Source: Pseudomonas sessilinigenes (GTDB lineage Bacteria; Pseudomonadota; Gammaproteobacteria; Pseudomonadales; Pseudomonadaceae). From it: a stretch of DNA of 64,000 nt. Position 1 is the stretch's first letter; every line of letters starts with the position of its first letter. The notes below the pieces were generated by a model, which had not been told where the DNA came from, did not search any database, and was given only the letters and a program-made list of their open reading frames with translations. The stretch spans positions 2,790,001-2,854,000 of the forward strand of contig NZ_CP027706.1 in the NCBI RefSeq assembly GCF_003850565.1, written 5' to 3'. A program made the position numbers and the translations under genes. Below are positions 8,880 to 18,572 of this stretch, one piece after another.

Positions 8880-9493
8880 GACACCGGTACCCGCCACAGG
8901 TACCAGGCGGCGGTGGTGCGCCAGGGACTCCAGGCCTGGCCCAGTTCACGCATCTGGCGCGGGCTGGGCTGGTGTTCCAGGCCCTTGAGGCGCCGGTAAC
9001 CCTCGCGCACGCCGAAGTCGTCCACCGGCAGCACATCTGCGCGCTCCAGGCTGTAGATCAACAGCATTTCCACGGTCCAGCGCCCGATCCCGGGCAATTG
9101 CGTCAGCCGTTCGATCAGGTGTTGGTCGTCCAGCTCCCGTGCGGCGTCCGCCGACGGCACCAGGCCGTCCAGGGTGGCCTGGGCGATGCCGTGCAGGGTG
9201 GCCGCCTTGCGCGCGGAAAAACCGCAGCCACGCAGCTGTTCAGTGCTGCTTGCGCAGAGCTGCCTGGGGCTGGGAAAGTCCTGGCCGGGAAACAGCGCCC
9301 GCAGCCGGGCGAGGATCGCGTCGCCGGCCTTGGCATGCAATTGCTGGTAGGCCACCGCGCGCACCAGCGCCTGGTAGGGCTCGCGTTCCGGCCGGGGCTG
9401 GTGCAGGCAGGGGCCGATGGCGGCGATATGCCGGGCCCAGTCGGCATCCAGGGCGGCGAGGAAGGTGCTGGCGAAATCGGGGCTGGCGGGCAT
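8876..9493 (-). CDS. AlkA-like DNA-3-methyladenine glycosylase II
   Basis: The product (205 residues) is the catalytic HhH-GPD part of the AlkA family. The start region has YQALVRAVAYQQLHAKAGDAI, the hairpin is LPGIGRWTVEMLL, and the catalytic Asp sits in RADVLPVDDFGVREGY. This enzyme class excises alkylated purines, giving an abasic site. The short form lacks the N-terminal AlkA domain of E. coli. It overlaps by four bases the downstream Ada-zinc-domain gene. ATG at 9493 is the only good start. Confidence 0.9.
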   Translation of the reverse strand: MPASPDFASTFLAALDADWARHIAAIGPCLHQPRPEREPYQALVRAVAYQQLHAKAGDAILARLRALFPGQDFPSPRQLCASSTEQLRGCGFSARKAATLHGIAQATLDGLVPSADAARELDDQHLIERLTQLPGIGRWTVEMLLIYSLERADVLPVDDFGVREGYRRLKGLEHQPSPRQMRELGQAWSPWRTTAAWYLWRVPVS

Positions 9494-9582
9494 CGGTGAT
9501 CCGGGGCAAGGGTCGGGATGCCTGGCAGGTTAGCCGCTGGCGGCGGTCCTGGCACCCGGTCCCTTGCGCTGGAATTCGTGGC

Positions 9583-10512
<930 letters not shown>

Positions 10513-10520
10513 TTATGGGC

Positions 10521-12764
10521 TTAGAACGACGCGCTCAGGCTGGTGTACAGGGTGCGGCCCGGTTCGTTGTAGGTGGCGGCGCCGGCCCCGGCGATGTCCA
10601 CCACGCCCTGGGCATTGCCTTCGCGGTACAGGCGCTTGTCGAACAGGTTGTCGACCCCGGCGGTCAGGCTCAGGTTGCGGGTCAGGGCGTAGGTGCCGCT
10701 GATGCCGGCAATGGCGTAGGGGGCCAGTTGCTGGGTGGCGCTGCCGGTGACCCGGTCGCCGTGGTAGTCGAATTTCTTCGGCGTCTGCTTGCCGTACCAG
10801 GCCACGTTCATCTGCAGCGACAGGTCCTGGGTGGCTTGCCAATCGAGCATCGAGTTGAGGGTGAAGCGCGGGGTCACCGAGAGGTAGTCGCCGGTCTCCT
10901 TGTTCTTCGATTGCAGCATGTAGGTGAAGTTGTTGTTCCAGGCCAGCTGGCTGGCCAGGGGCACGGTCAGGGTGCCTTCCAGGCCTTCGACCACGGCCTT
11001 GGGCACGTTTTCCCACTCATACACCGCGGCGTTCTTGTACAGCGCCGAACTGCCACCGCTGGCCCGGCCGGTGGGCGCCAGGCCCGACTCGACCTTGTTC
11101 TTGTAGTCGTTGCGGAAGTAGGTCAGGCCGGCCACCCAGCCGTCGGCCTTGTACTCCAGGCCCAGTTCCTTGTTGACGCTGGTTTCCGCCCCCAGCTTGT
11201 CGTTGCCCCGCAGGTAGCAGCTGGTGGTCTGGCCGTAGCAGCCCTGGCCACGGCTGTAGAGCAGGTAGTCGGGGTTGAGCTGGTACAGGTTCGGCGCCTT
11301 GTAGGCCCGGGCGATACCGGCCTTGAGGGTCAGGCTGTCGCTCAGGGCATGGGACAGGTTCAGCGACGGGCTCCAGTTGTCGCCGACGATGCTGTGGTGA
11401 TCGAAGCGCAAGCCGGGGGTGAGCATGGTGCCGGGCGCCAGCTCGATGTTGTCCTCGGCGAACAGCGAGAAGATCTGCGCGCTGATCTGGCTGCTGCGGT
11501 TGTTCGAGGTCAGGCCGGGAATGGCGCCGGCCTCCTTGGTGTCCTGGGTGTTGGAGCTGGGGTCGTCGAGCTTTTGCTGCGACCACTCGCTGCCCAGGGT
11601 CAGGGTCTGCTCGAAGCCTGCGTGCAGCGGCAGGTTGAGTTCGCCATGGGCGCTCAGGTCGCGCAGCACCGAGGTGTAGAAGTTGGCGTCGCTGAAGATG
11701 CCTTCGGTACCGCCGGCCAGGCCTTCGTTGATCCGGCTGTTGCGGGTCTTCTCGTATTGCAGGTAGGCCATGGAGCTGCCGAAGTCCCACTCGCCGCGGT
11801 GGGTCAGCGAGTACGTCTGGCGGTAGGTGCGGTTGGTCTCGTGGCCCAGGAGGTTTTTCACGGTCTTGTTGCTGTTGGTGTTCTGGGTGTCGCCGGTATA
11901 GATGTTGCCCTGGCGGCTGAAGCCGGCTTCGAAGTCCAGGCTCTGGTCCGGGGTCAGCTGCCAGCTCAAGAGGCCGTTGAGGTCCTTGTTGCGCACGCCT
12001 TCGCGGCCGGCGGGCAGGGTGCCGGCCTGCTTGCCGGTGCGCAGTGACTCATGGCCGGCGTTGATGTCGGCGTCGTCGGAGTCGGTGCGGGCCACGTTAC
12101 CGTAGACCCGGTAGCTGAGTGTGTCGGTCAGGGGGCCGTTGAGGCCGAAGCTCATGCGCTGGGTCGCGCCTTCGTCCTTGTGGGCGGGGAACGAGCTGTA
12201 GAGCGTGGCATTGCCGTGGGTCTGGCTGCCGGCCTGCTTGGTGATGATGTTGACCACCCCACCGGCGGCGCCGTTGCCGTAGCGGGCGGCGGCCGGGCCA
12301 CGGATCACCTCGATGCGCTCCACCTGGTCGGCCGGCACCCAGTTGGTGTCGCCCCGGGTATCGCGCTCGCCGCGCCAGCCATAGCGCACCGAGTTGCGGC
12401 TGCCCACCGGCTTGCCGTCCACCAGGATCAGGGTGTTCTCCGGGCCCATGCCACGGATGTCGATCTGCCGGTTGTTGCCGCGCTGGCCGCTGGTGGAGTT
12501 ACCGGTGAGGTTGACCCCGGGCATGGTGCGGATGATCTGCGACAGGTCGTTGGCCGGCGGGCGCTTCTGGATGTCCTCGGCGGTGATCACCGAGACCCCC
12601 GGGGCCTGCTTGGTCTCTTCCTTGGCGGTGGCGACGATGCTCTGGGGCTGGAGTTCCAGGACCGGCTGCGGCGCCTCGGCATTGGCCGCCTGGACGGCAT
12701 GGCTGAGCAGGCAGCAGCTGGACAGCAGGAAGGGAGCGAAAGGACGCATCGAGCGCATGGACAT
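10521..12764 (-). CDS. pfeA: TonB-dependent ferric enterobactin-type receptor
   Basis: The product is 747 residues with a signal peptide (start at 12764, MSMRSMRPFAPFLLSSC, after GGAGA), a plug domain (APGVSVITAEDIQKRPP; IDIRGMGPENTLILVDGKPV; VERIEVIRGPAAARYGNGAAGG) and a 22-strand barrel ending in the terminal Phe (LYTSLSASF). The features FGLNGPL, NKETGDYLSVTPR and the Cys pair in GQGCYGQTTSCYLRG fit FepA/PfeA catecholate receptors. It imports ferric enterobactin or related catecholates across the outer membrane with TonB energy. PfeS/PfeR lie upstream on the same strand and PfeE downstream. Confidence 0.9.
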   Translation of the reverse strand: MSMRSMRPFAPFLLSSCCLLSHAVQAANAEAPQPVLELQPQSIVATAKEETKQAPGVSVITAEDIQKRPPANDLSQIIRTMPGVNLTGNSTSGQRGNNRQIDIRGMGPENTLILVDGKPVGSRNSVRYGWRGERDTRGDTNWVPADQVERIEVIRGPAAARYGNGAAGGVVNIITKQAGSQTHGNATLYSSFPAHKDEGATQRMSFGLNGPLTDTLSYRVYGNVARTDSDDADINAGHESLRTGKQAGTLPAGREGVRNKDLNGLLSWQLTPDQSLDFEAGFSRQGNIYTGDTQNTNSNKTVKNLLGHETNRTYRQTYSLTHRGEWDFGSSMAYLQYEKTRNSRINEGLAGGTEGIFSDANFYTSVLRDLSAHGELNLPLHAGFEQTLTLGSEWSQQKLDDPSSNTQDTKEAGAIPGLTSNNRSSQISAQIFSLFAEDNIELAPGTMLTPGLRFDHHSIVGDNWSPSLNLSHALSDSLTLKAGIARAYKAPNLYQLNPDYLLYSRGQGCYGQTTSCYLRGNDKLGAETSVNKELGLEYKADGWVAGLTYFRNDYKNKVESGLAPTGRASGGSSALYKNAAVYEWENVPKAVVEGLEGTLTVPLASQLAWNNNFTYMLQSKNKETGDYLSVTPRFTLNSMLDWQATQDLSLQMNVAWYGKQTPKKFDYHGDRVTGSATQQLAPYAIAGISGTYALTRNLSLTAGVDNLFDKRLYREGNAQGVVDIAGAGAATYNEPGRTLYTSLSASF

Positions 12765-12807
12765 CGGTGATCTCCGGGACGGAAGCTGGAACAGGAAGAT
12801 CACGAAT

Positions 12808-12826
12808 GATAATGACTGCTATTTGC
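12808..12826. promoter_or_regulatory. Putative Fur box in the pfeA promoter
   Basis: GATAATGACTGCTATTTGC agrees with about 12 of 19 positions of the Fur consensus GATAATGATAATCATTATC, with the left half perfect. It lies 44-62 bases upstream of the receptor start. Iron repression of this receptor class is established; binding here is inferred. Confidence 0.55.
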
Positions 12827-12897
12827 GAGTAAAGCGCATTAACTTTCTAAACACTTCGGCGGTAACGGGGCGGTCTACGGGCTGGCACAGCCTGCCT

Positions 12898-14235
12898 TCA
12901 GGCGGCCGGCAACAGCAGGTGCATGCACAATCCCGGATGGCCGTTGCTGGCCCAGATCCGTCCCTGGTGCAGCTCCACGGCGCGCTGGGCGATGGCCAGG
13001 CCCAGGCCGAAACCCTCGCCCTGGGCCGAGCCCAGGCGCTGGTAGGGCTGGAAGATCCGCTGCAGGTCCTGTTCGGCGACCCCCGGGCCCTCATCCTCCA
13101 GGCACAGGTGCCAGTGGCTGCCCTCGCGCCAGCCGCGCAGGCTGACCCGGCCGCCCTCGGGGGAGTAACGGATGGCGTTGCGCAACAGGTTCTCCAGGGC
13201 CTGGGCAATGCTGTCCAGGTGCACCTGGACCCGGCAATCGGCGTCCAGCAGGCAGGGCAGGCGTTCCAGGTTCCAGCCGCTCTCGAAGCAGGCGTCTTCG
13301 CGCAGGGCCTCCCAGATCGACAACACCTGTACCGGCTCGGTGGACAGTTGCGGGCGTTCGGTGTCGAGCCAGGCCAGGTCCAGGGTGTCCTCCAGCAGGC
13401 GCTGCATGTCGAGGATCTCGCGGTCCAGGCGTTGGCGCAGTTGCTCCGGCGGTAGCCGGCTGTCATGGGCGATGCGCAGGCGGGCCAGGGGCGTGCGCAG
13501 CTCATGGGACAAGGTCCGCAGCAGCAGGCGTTGCTGGGCCAGGCTCTGGCGCAGGCGCTCGGCCATGTGCTCGAAGGCCAGGGCCAGTTCGCCGAGTTCG
13601 TCGCTGCGCCGGGCCAGGGGCATACCCGGGCCCGGGCTCTCCAGGTCGTCGGCACGCAGGGCATCGGCGCGGTCGCGCAGGCGGTTCAACGGCAGCACCA
13701 GATGACGGTAGAGCAACAAGCCGAGCAGGGCGGCCAGCAAGGTCGGCACCACCCCGTGGCTGAGCACATGGGTCCAGGGCGTGAGGCCGCTGGGCAGCAG
13801 GCGTTCGGGCAGTTGCAGCACCAGCCGGCCCTGTTCGGGATGCTCCGGGAACTGGATGCTGACGTAGGGCAACTCGTCCTGCAGGCGCCGGCTCATGGGC
13901 CAGTCCAGCTTGCGCATGAAGGTCAGGTGGCTGGCTTCCTCGGCGCTCAAGGGCGTACTGCCGAGGCTTTGCAGGCGCTCGCCGATCACCGCGACCCAGG
14001 TGTGTTCCCGGGCGGCCAGTTGGCGTTGGAAGGCGTCGACCCCGGCTGCGCCGTCCTGGCGCCAGGCGCTTTCGGCCTGTTGCGCATAGCTGGCCAGGTA
14101 CTGGCGGTCGGCCGGGTCGAGAAAGTAAGTGCTGCGTTCGGCCGACAGGCCCCAGGTCCAGATGATCCAGGTCAGCAGCAGGCAGAAGCCGATCTGCAAC
14201 AGCGCCAGCTTCCACAACAGGGGGTGGCGGCGCAT
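12898..14235 (-). CDS. pfeS: Sensor histidine kinase PfeS
   Basis: The 445-residue product has one N-terminal helix (LLWKLALLQIGFCLLLTWIIW), a periplasmic sensor region (~30-155), a second helix (VVPTLLAALLGLLLYRHLV), HAMP, the phospho-acceptor His in LRTLSHELRTPLARLR, and the ATPase boxes NLLRNAIRYSPEGG, DEGPGV and GFGLGLAIA. The ATG overlaps the pfeR stop (TGATG), so the pair is coupled. In P. aeruginosa PfeS senses periplasmic ferric enterobactin and activates PfeR. Confidence 0.9.
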   Translation of the reverse strand: MRRHPLLWKLALLQIGFCLLLTWIIWTWGLSAERSTYFLDPADRQYLASYAQQAESAWRQDGAAGVDAFQRQLAAREHTWVAVIGERLQSLGSTPLSAEEASHLTFMRKLDWPMSRRLQDELPYVSIQFPEHPEQGRLVLQLPERLLPSGLTPWTHVLSHGVVPTLLAALLGLLLYRHLVLPLNRLRDRADALRADDLESPGPGMPLARRSDELGELALAFEHMAERLRQSLAQQRLLLRTLSHELRTPLARLRIAHDSRLPPEQLRQRLDREILDMQRLLEDTLDLAWLDTERPQLSTEPVQVLSIWEALREDACFESGWNLERLPCLLDADCRVQVHLDSIAQALENLLRNAIRYSPEGGRVSLRGWREGSHWHLCLEDEGPGVAEQDLQRIFQPYQRLGSAQGEGFGLGLAIAQRAVELHQGRIWASNGHPGLCMHLLLPAA

Positions 14236-14927
14236 CAGCAGCGGTCCGCTTGTACCAGGATGTAGCCGGCACCGCGCACGGCCTGGATCTGCAAGTGCTG
14301 TACGCCAATTTCGGCCAGCTTGCGCCGCAGGTTGCAGACGTGCACGTCCAGGCCGCGATCCAGGCGGGTGTAGATGCGGTGCAGCACCTGCTGGTAGAGG
14401 AAGGGTTTGCTCAGGGTCTGCCCGGGATGCTCGCGCAGGGTCACCAGCAGGCGGTATTCGGAGCCGGTGAGGCCGGCGGCGCGGCCTTGGCTGAGCACGT
14501 CCTGGGCCTGCTCGTCGAAGGCGAGCAAAGGGTCCTGGCGTTGGCTGGGGGGCGGCTGGACCCGGGCCATGCGCCGTAGCAGCGCATCGACCCGGGCATC
14601 CAGCTCGGCCAAGCTGAAGGGCTTGGGCAGGTAGTCGTCGGCGCCCCGGGTGAACCCGGTGATGCGGTCCTGTTCGGCGCCCAGGGCTGACATCAGCATC
14701 ACCGGGATGCCTTGTTCGTGGCGCAGGGTATCGAGCAGGGCCAGGCCATCGAGGCCGGGCAGCATGATGTCCAGCAGTACCAGGTCGAAGTGCCCGGCGC
14801 GCAGCGTCGCCAGTCCTTCGCGGCCATCGATGCAGGCGCTGACGGCGAAGCCGCGCTGGCGGAAATGCCGGTCCAGGTCCTGGCGCAGCCGGGCGTCGTC
14901 TTCCACGAGAAGCAGATTGGGGGTCAT
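14235..14927 (-). CDS. pfeR: OmpR-family response regulator PfeR
   Basis: The start at 14927 (MTPNLLLVEDDARLRQDL) gives 230 residues: receiver domain with the acidic pair EDD, phospho-Asp in LVLLDIMLPGLDG, and Lys in DDYLPKPFS, followed by a winged-helix output domain (TGSEYRLLVTLREHPGQTLS ... VHVCNLRRKLAEIG ... VRGAGYIL). A longer open frame upstream is not needed. It activates the receptor gene in the known pfe system. Confidence 0.9.
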   Translation of the reverse strand: MTPNLLLVEDDARLRQDLDRHFRQRGFAVSACIDGREGLATLRAGHFDLVLLDIMLPGLDGLALLDTLRHEQGIPVMLMSALGAEQDRITGFTRGADDYLPKPFSLAELDARVDALLRRMARVQPPPSQRQDPLLAFDEQAQDVLSQGRAAGLTGSEYRLLVTLREHPGQTLSKPFLYQQVLHRIYTRLDRGLDVHVCNLRRKLAEIGVQHLQIQAVRGAGYILVQADRC

Positions 14928-14965
14928 GGGGTGGGGTACTTTGCGCAAGCGGCTGGAGAAAAGGC

Positions 14966-14984
14966 TTAAATGAGAATGTTTAAC
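14966..14984. promoter_or_regulatory. Possible Fur box upstream of pfeR
   Basis: TTAAATGAGAATGTTTAAC matches about 12 of 19 Fur consensus positions, mostly in the left AATGAGAAT half, and sits 39-57 bases before the pfeR start in the divergent region with the DauR-like gene. Weak by itself; supported by context. Confidence 0.4.
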
Positions 14985-15121
14985 ATCCGCGAATATTGCA
15001 GCAATGCCCCTGGCGATGCAATTGCCATGATGGCCAGGGCTGATCGAGGTCGGGTAAACAAAAAGTTGAATATTCAACATTGCGTTGATATTTTTCGCCG
15101 AAGATTTTTGCCGGAGTGTCC

Positions 15122-15817
15122 ATGAACCAGCCTTCTTCCGCCGTCCTGGCCGAGCGCCAACTGGTCCTGCAGGTGCTGCGCAGTACCTTGCAGATGCTGG
15201 CTGGTGTGGTGGGGCCCCATGTGGAGATCGTCCTGCACGATCTTGACCAGCCCGAGCGCTCGATCATCGCTATCGCCAACGGCCATGTCACCGGGCGCCG
15301 GGTTGGTGGCCCGGTGCTGGGCGGACCGCGCCAGGACCTGGGTTTCGCCGCGGTGCTGCGGGCCTTGCACGACCGCTCCGGCAGCACCCCGCTGGTGCTG
15401 GAGAACTACCCGACCCTGGCGCCCGATGGCCGCGAGCTGCGCAGCTCCACCGTGGTCTTTCGCGACAGCGGCGGGCAACCGTTCGCCAGCCTGTGCAGCA
15501 ACAGCGACCTGAGTGGGATCGCTGCGGCCCATGCCTGCCTGGGGCAGATGCTGGGCTTGGGCAGTGCGCCGGAGCCACGGGGCGATGAGCCCCAGGACAT
15601 GGAGCAACTGCTGGCCCAGATCATCCAGGCGGCCTGTCCGGAGCCCGGGGCGCGGTTGACCAAGCAGCACAAGCTCGAAGCCGTGCGCCAGATGCAGGAG
15701 CGCGGCCTGTTCATCGTCAAGGGCGGGATCGAGAAGGCCGCTGCGGCCCTCGGCGTGACTCGCTACACCATCTACAACTACCTGGACCAGATCCGCGCCC
15801 AAGGCGCTGAGGAATGA
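15122..15817 (+). CDS. YheO/DauR family PAS-HTH transcriptional regulator
   Basis: The 231-residue product has a YheO-like PAS domain (VGPHVEIVLHDLDQPERSI, then STVVFRDSGGQPFASLCSN) and a C-terminal HTH of the DauR type (IEKAAAALGVTRYTIYNYL). DauR represses the D-arginine dehydrogenase operon in P. aeruginosa. No dauA or dauB is present here, so the target is probably the PhzF-like gene whose ATG overlaps this stop. ATG at 15122 follows GGAG; an in-frame GTG two codons upstream is also possible. Confidence 0.85.
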   Translation: MNQPSSAVLAERQLVLQVLRSTLQMLAGVVGPHVEIVLHDLDQPERSIIAIANGHVTGRRVGGPVLGGPRQDLGFAAVLRALHDRSGSTPLVLENYPTLAPDGRELRSSTVVFRDSGGQPFASLCSNSDLSGIAAAHACLGQMLGLGSAPEPRGDEPQDMEQLLAQIIQAACPEPGARLTKQHKLEAVRQMQERGLFIVKGGIEKAAAALGVTRYTIYNYLDQIRAQGAEE

Positions 15818-16608
15818 CCGCGATGCAGATCGATATCTTTCAAGTGGATGCCTTTACCTCCAGTGTCTTCGGCGGCAACCCGGCGGCGGTCTGCCCGCTG
15901 CAGGCCTGGCTGCCGGACGTGGTGCTGCAACGCATCGCCGAGGAGAACAACCTGTCCGAAACCGCCTACTTCGTGCCCAAGGACGAGGGATTCGAGCTGC
16001 GCTGGTTCACTCCGACGGTAGAGGTCGACCTGTGCGGCCATGCCACCCTGGCAGCGGCCTGGGTGCTGTTCGAGCAATTGGGCGAGCAGCGCGATGTGCT
16101 GCGCTTTTTCACTCGCAGTGGCGAGTTGCGCGTCAGCCGCGAGGGTGGCTTGCTGTCCATGGACTTCCCGGCCAAGCAGCCCGAAGCGGTGGAGATCCCC
16201 GCGGCCTTGTTGCAAGCCCTGGGCTTGAATCGGGCCGAGGCGCTGTATCGCACCGACGACTACCTGCTGGTGGTGGACGACGAGCGCCTGCTGGATGAAC
16301 TCAAGCCGGACTTCGTGGCCCTGGCCCAGTTCGGCGTGCGAGGCATCGCGGTGACCGCGCCGTCCCGGGAGTTCGATTTCGTTTCCCGCTGGTTCGGTCC
16401 CAGCGTCGGGGTCAATGAAGATCCGGTCACCGGTTCCGCCCACACCTCGCTGGCCCCCTATTGGGCCGAGCGCCTGGGCAAGAGTCAGTTGCGGGCGCAG
16501 CAGGGTGGGGCGCGCAAGGGCCAATTGCAGTGCCAGGTGCTGGACAACGGGCGGGTGATCATCAGCGGCCATGGCGCGCTGTACCTGCGTGGCAGCATTT
16601 TCCTCTGA
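15814..16608 (+). CDS. PhzF-family isomerase
   Basis: A 264-residue protein with the PhzF/DapF-like fold signatures: QIDIFQVDAFTSSVFGGNPAAV, the catalytic Glu in NNLSETAYFV, LRWFTPTVEVDLCGHATLA, and FGPSVGVNEDPVTGSAH. Members isomerise or tautomerise small acids; PhzF itself acts in phenazine synthesis, but no other phz gene is in the window and most homologues have unknown substrates. Overlap with the regulator (ATGA) indicates an operon. Confidence 0.85.
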   Translation: MTAMQIDIFQVDAFTSSVFGGNPAAVCPLQAWLPDVVLQRIAEENNLSETAYFVPKDEGFELRWFTPTVEVDLCGHATLAAAWVLFEQLGEQRDVLRFFTRSGELRVSREGGLLSMDFPAKQPEAVEIPAALLQALGLNRAEALYRTDDYLLVVDDERLLDELKPDFVALAQFGVRGIAVTAPSREFDFVSRWFGPSVGVNEDPVTGSAHTSLAPYWAERLGKSQLRAQQGGARKGQLQCQVLDNGRVIISGHGALYLRGSIFL

Positions 16609-16706
16609 GGCGGTTCCCGGGAACCTGGGCTCCCGGGAGTATTTGTGTCGGAAGCTGGCGAGGTTTAGAGTCGCGATTTTTTCGCCTGACCCGGAAGCTT
16701 CTGACA

Positions 16707-17351
16707 ATGGATTTGATTCGCGCCATCTCCCGCCATTCACCCAAGCCCCTGGCACTCGTGTTGAGCCTGTGGGCCGGTAGCTCGCTGGCGGCCAGCCTGA
16801 GCGACAGCCTGATGCAATGCCAGCCGGCGTTCTTCAAGGACCTGTACCAGCAGCGCGCCGAGCTCGGCCGGGTAGTGGCCCTCAAGCACGACGACCAGCA
16901 AGGCATCGCCTGGATTCCGGTACCCGACCGGCATGACAATGCGACCTCCACCGCCACCTTCTCCCGCCCGCTGCAAGACAAGGGCCTGAAGCTGACCGGC
17001 TACTACGACAGCGTGTTCGACCTGGGCAGCGAGGGCATCTACTACTTCTGGGGCCTGGAGATCGATGCCAGCCGGGAAGCGGTGATGGCCGCCATGCCCC
17101 AGGCCGGCTGGCAGGAGGCGGGCGAGTACTTCATCTCCCGGCCGCAGATCAAGCCCAGCGCCCAGGCGCCCTGGCAGGACAACCCGGCGGCGGTTTCCGA
17201 GATCGCCCCGGCCCCGGGCTCTGCGGAAAAGATCCTCATGCTCAGCGTGGAGGGCGGCAAGACCCGCATGCTCTGCTCGTTGCAAGGCAGCGTCGATGCC
17301 ACGTTGTTGCGCCAGGAGCGGCCAGACATGGCCCAGGGAGCAGCCCAATGA
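16707..17351 (+). CDS. Secreted hypothetical protein
   Basis: The product is 214 residues. It begins with a signal peptide (LALVLSLWAGSSLAAS) and the mature part has two Cys (SLMQCQPAFF and MLCSLQG) that could pair in the periplasm. The ATG at 16707 gives the signal peptide. The gene overlaps the following lipoprotein gene by four bases (ATGA), so the two are an operon. No family recognised. Confidence 0.7.
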   Translation: MDLIRAISRHSPKPLALVLSLWAGSSLAASLSDSLMQCQPAFFKDLYQQRAELGRVVALKHDDQQGIAWIPVPDRHDNATSTATFSRPLQDKGLKLTGYYDSVFDLGSEGIYYFWGLEIDASREAVMAAMPQAGWQEAGEYFISRPQIKPSAQAPWQDNPAAVSEIAPAPGSAEKILMLSVEGGKTRMLCSLQGSVDATLLRQERPDMAQGAAQ

Positions 17352-17827
17352 AGCGCCTGTGGTGGCTGGGTGGCGTGCTCCTGCTGGCGGGCTGTGCCCA
17401 TGACCAGGCCCTCGATGCTGGTGCGGCGCGCCCCGAGGCCATGTTCAAAGTGCTGGACACTCCGGAGTCGGCGACTTACTTCGCGGCCAACTCCCTGGCC
17501 CTGTACCAGAACAACCCGCATCTGCGGCAGTTCTACCTGATCAACAACTACAGCAAGCCCACCGCCCCGGGCGATTCCAAACCCCTGATCCACAGCTCGC
17601 GGGTGGTGCGGATCATCAACTGCGAGCGCGATGAATCTGCGCAACTGGGCCGGGTGTATTTCTCCGAGCCCTTCGCCCAGGGCGTGGAAGTCATGCGCAA
17701 GGAGGCCCACGCGCAATGGGCGGCGTTTCCCCGTCAGTCGGTGATCGGCGAGCTGCGCAACATGGCCTGTGGCATCGATGCGGCACGCTTGGGCGCGCCG
17801 CCGTTCAAGGGCCCCCAGGGCGATTGA
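17348..17827 (+). CDS. Lipoprotein, surface-adhesin-E-like domain
   Basis: The 159-residue product has a lipoprotein signal (WLGGVLLLAGC; Cys 17). The mature region contains LIHSSRVVRIINCERDES and GRVYFSEPFAQG, similar in layout to the small surface-adhesin E-like lipoproteins, where a conserved Cys follows the strand VVRIINC. It is coupled to the secreted protein upstream. Membrane anchoring is clear; the function is unknown and the family call is tentative. Confidence 0.65.
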   Translation: MKRLWWLGGVLLLAGCAHDQALDAGAARPEAMFKVLDTPESATYFAANSLALYQNNPHLRQFYLINNYSKPTAPGDSKPLIHSSRVVRIINCERDESAQLGRVYFSEPFAQGVEVMRKEAHAQWAAFPRQSVIGELRNMACGIDAARLGAPPFKGPQGD

Positions 17828-17837
17828 GGGCAGGGCG

Positions 17838-18146
17838 ATGGCAGCAGGACCGATACGCGAGAACAACCGCAAGATCACGCTCACCGCAGACCAGGCCTTG
17901 CAAGCCCTGGCGCAGCTGGAGTTCATCATGCTGTCGCTGCACCGCATGGGCAGCCATTACGTGGACAAGCCCGTGGCGGACTACCAGCGCGCAACCACCG
18001 ACTTCATCGACAACGAGCGCGTCACCGGGCGTTTGGCGCAGATGCGCAGGATCCTCACCGAGCCCTTCGACCTGACCCTGGGCGAGGACGACATGGATGA
18101 CATCGAGCGGCATCTGCAAGGTGTCAAGCCCTGGCGCCCGGACTAG
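17838..18146 (+). CDS. Hypothetical cytoplasmic protein, 102 residues
   Basis: Start ATG at 17838 (MAAGPIRENNRKITLTADQ) 10 bases after the lipoprotein stop; earlier in-frame starts would overlap that gene deeply. The protein is mostly alpha-helical, with no signal peptide, and ends in a short acidic segment (LGEDDMDDIERHLQG). The gene probably belongs to the same transcript as the two upstream. No family recognised. Confidence 0.6.
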   Translation: MAAGPIRENNRKITLTADQALQALAQLEFIMLSLHRMGSHYVDKPVADYQRATTDFIDNERVTGRLAQMRRILTEPFDLTLGEDDMDDIERHLQGVKPWRPD

Positions 18147-18182
18147 GGTCGAGCCCCACCGACTTTTTTGCAGGATCAGAGT

Positions 18183-18527
18183 ATGTCCAGAATCAGTATC
18201 GCCTTGATGGCCCCCAGCACCGACCTGGCGCTGGTGAAATTTCTCCACCAGCGCCTGGGCATGTCGTTGCGCATCGCCCGGGAGCACTTGGGACAGGGGC
18301 CCCAGGGGGTGTTCTACAGCGCCTGGCTGTTCCACAACGACCATGTGCAGCGCGAGCAAGAAGTGCGCGACATCCTGGCGTTCTTCGGCGCCGCCCAGTT
18401 GCCCTTGCGGGTGCTGGAGTGCATCTCGGACCCGGACCAGGCCGGCCCCGTTGGCCTGGACGACGAGCAGATCGATGAGCAACTGCTACTCAACTTGCTG
18501 GAGGCCAGCGAGGGCTGCTTCCAGTGA
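18183..18527 (+). CDS. Hypothetical protein, 114 residues
   Basis: Start ATG at 18183 (MSRISIALMAPSTDLALVKF). The sequence suggests an alpha/beta fold (VKFLHQRLGMSLRIAREHLG; REQEVRDILAFFGAAQLPL) with an acidic C-terminus. No export signal. It follows the previous gene by 36 bases and faces the UPF0149 gene. Function unknown. Confidence 0.6.
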   Translation: MSRISIALMAPSTDLALVKFLHQRLGMSLRIAREHLGQGPQGVFYSAWLFHNDHVQREQEVRDILAFFGAAQLPLRVLECISDPDQAGPVGLDDEQIDEQLLLNLLEASEGCFQ

Positions 18528-18572
18528 CGCTGCCCAGGCACGCCCCTGCAAGTGCAAGGGCTGGAGGCTTGG

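Noticed and set aside
5660..8881. A very long open frame (over 1000 codons) on the plus strand
   Set aside because: It lies opposite the amidase, the binding protein and the AraC gene, which have clear motifs. Long antisense frames are normal in GC-rich coding DNA, and its translation shows no domain.
15814..16608. A phenazine cluster
   Set aside because: Only a PhzF-like gene is present; no phzA-E or phzG. The family is broad and mostly unrelated to phenazines.
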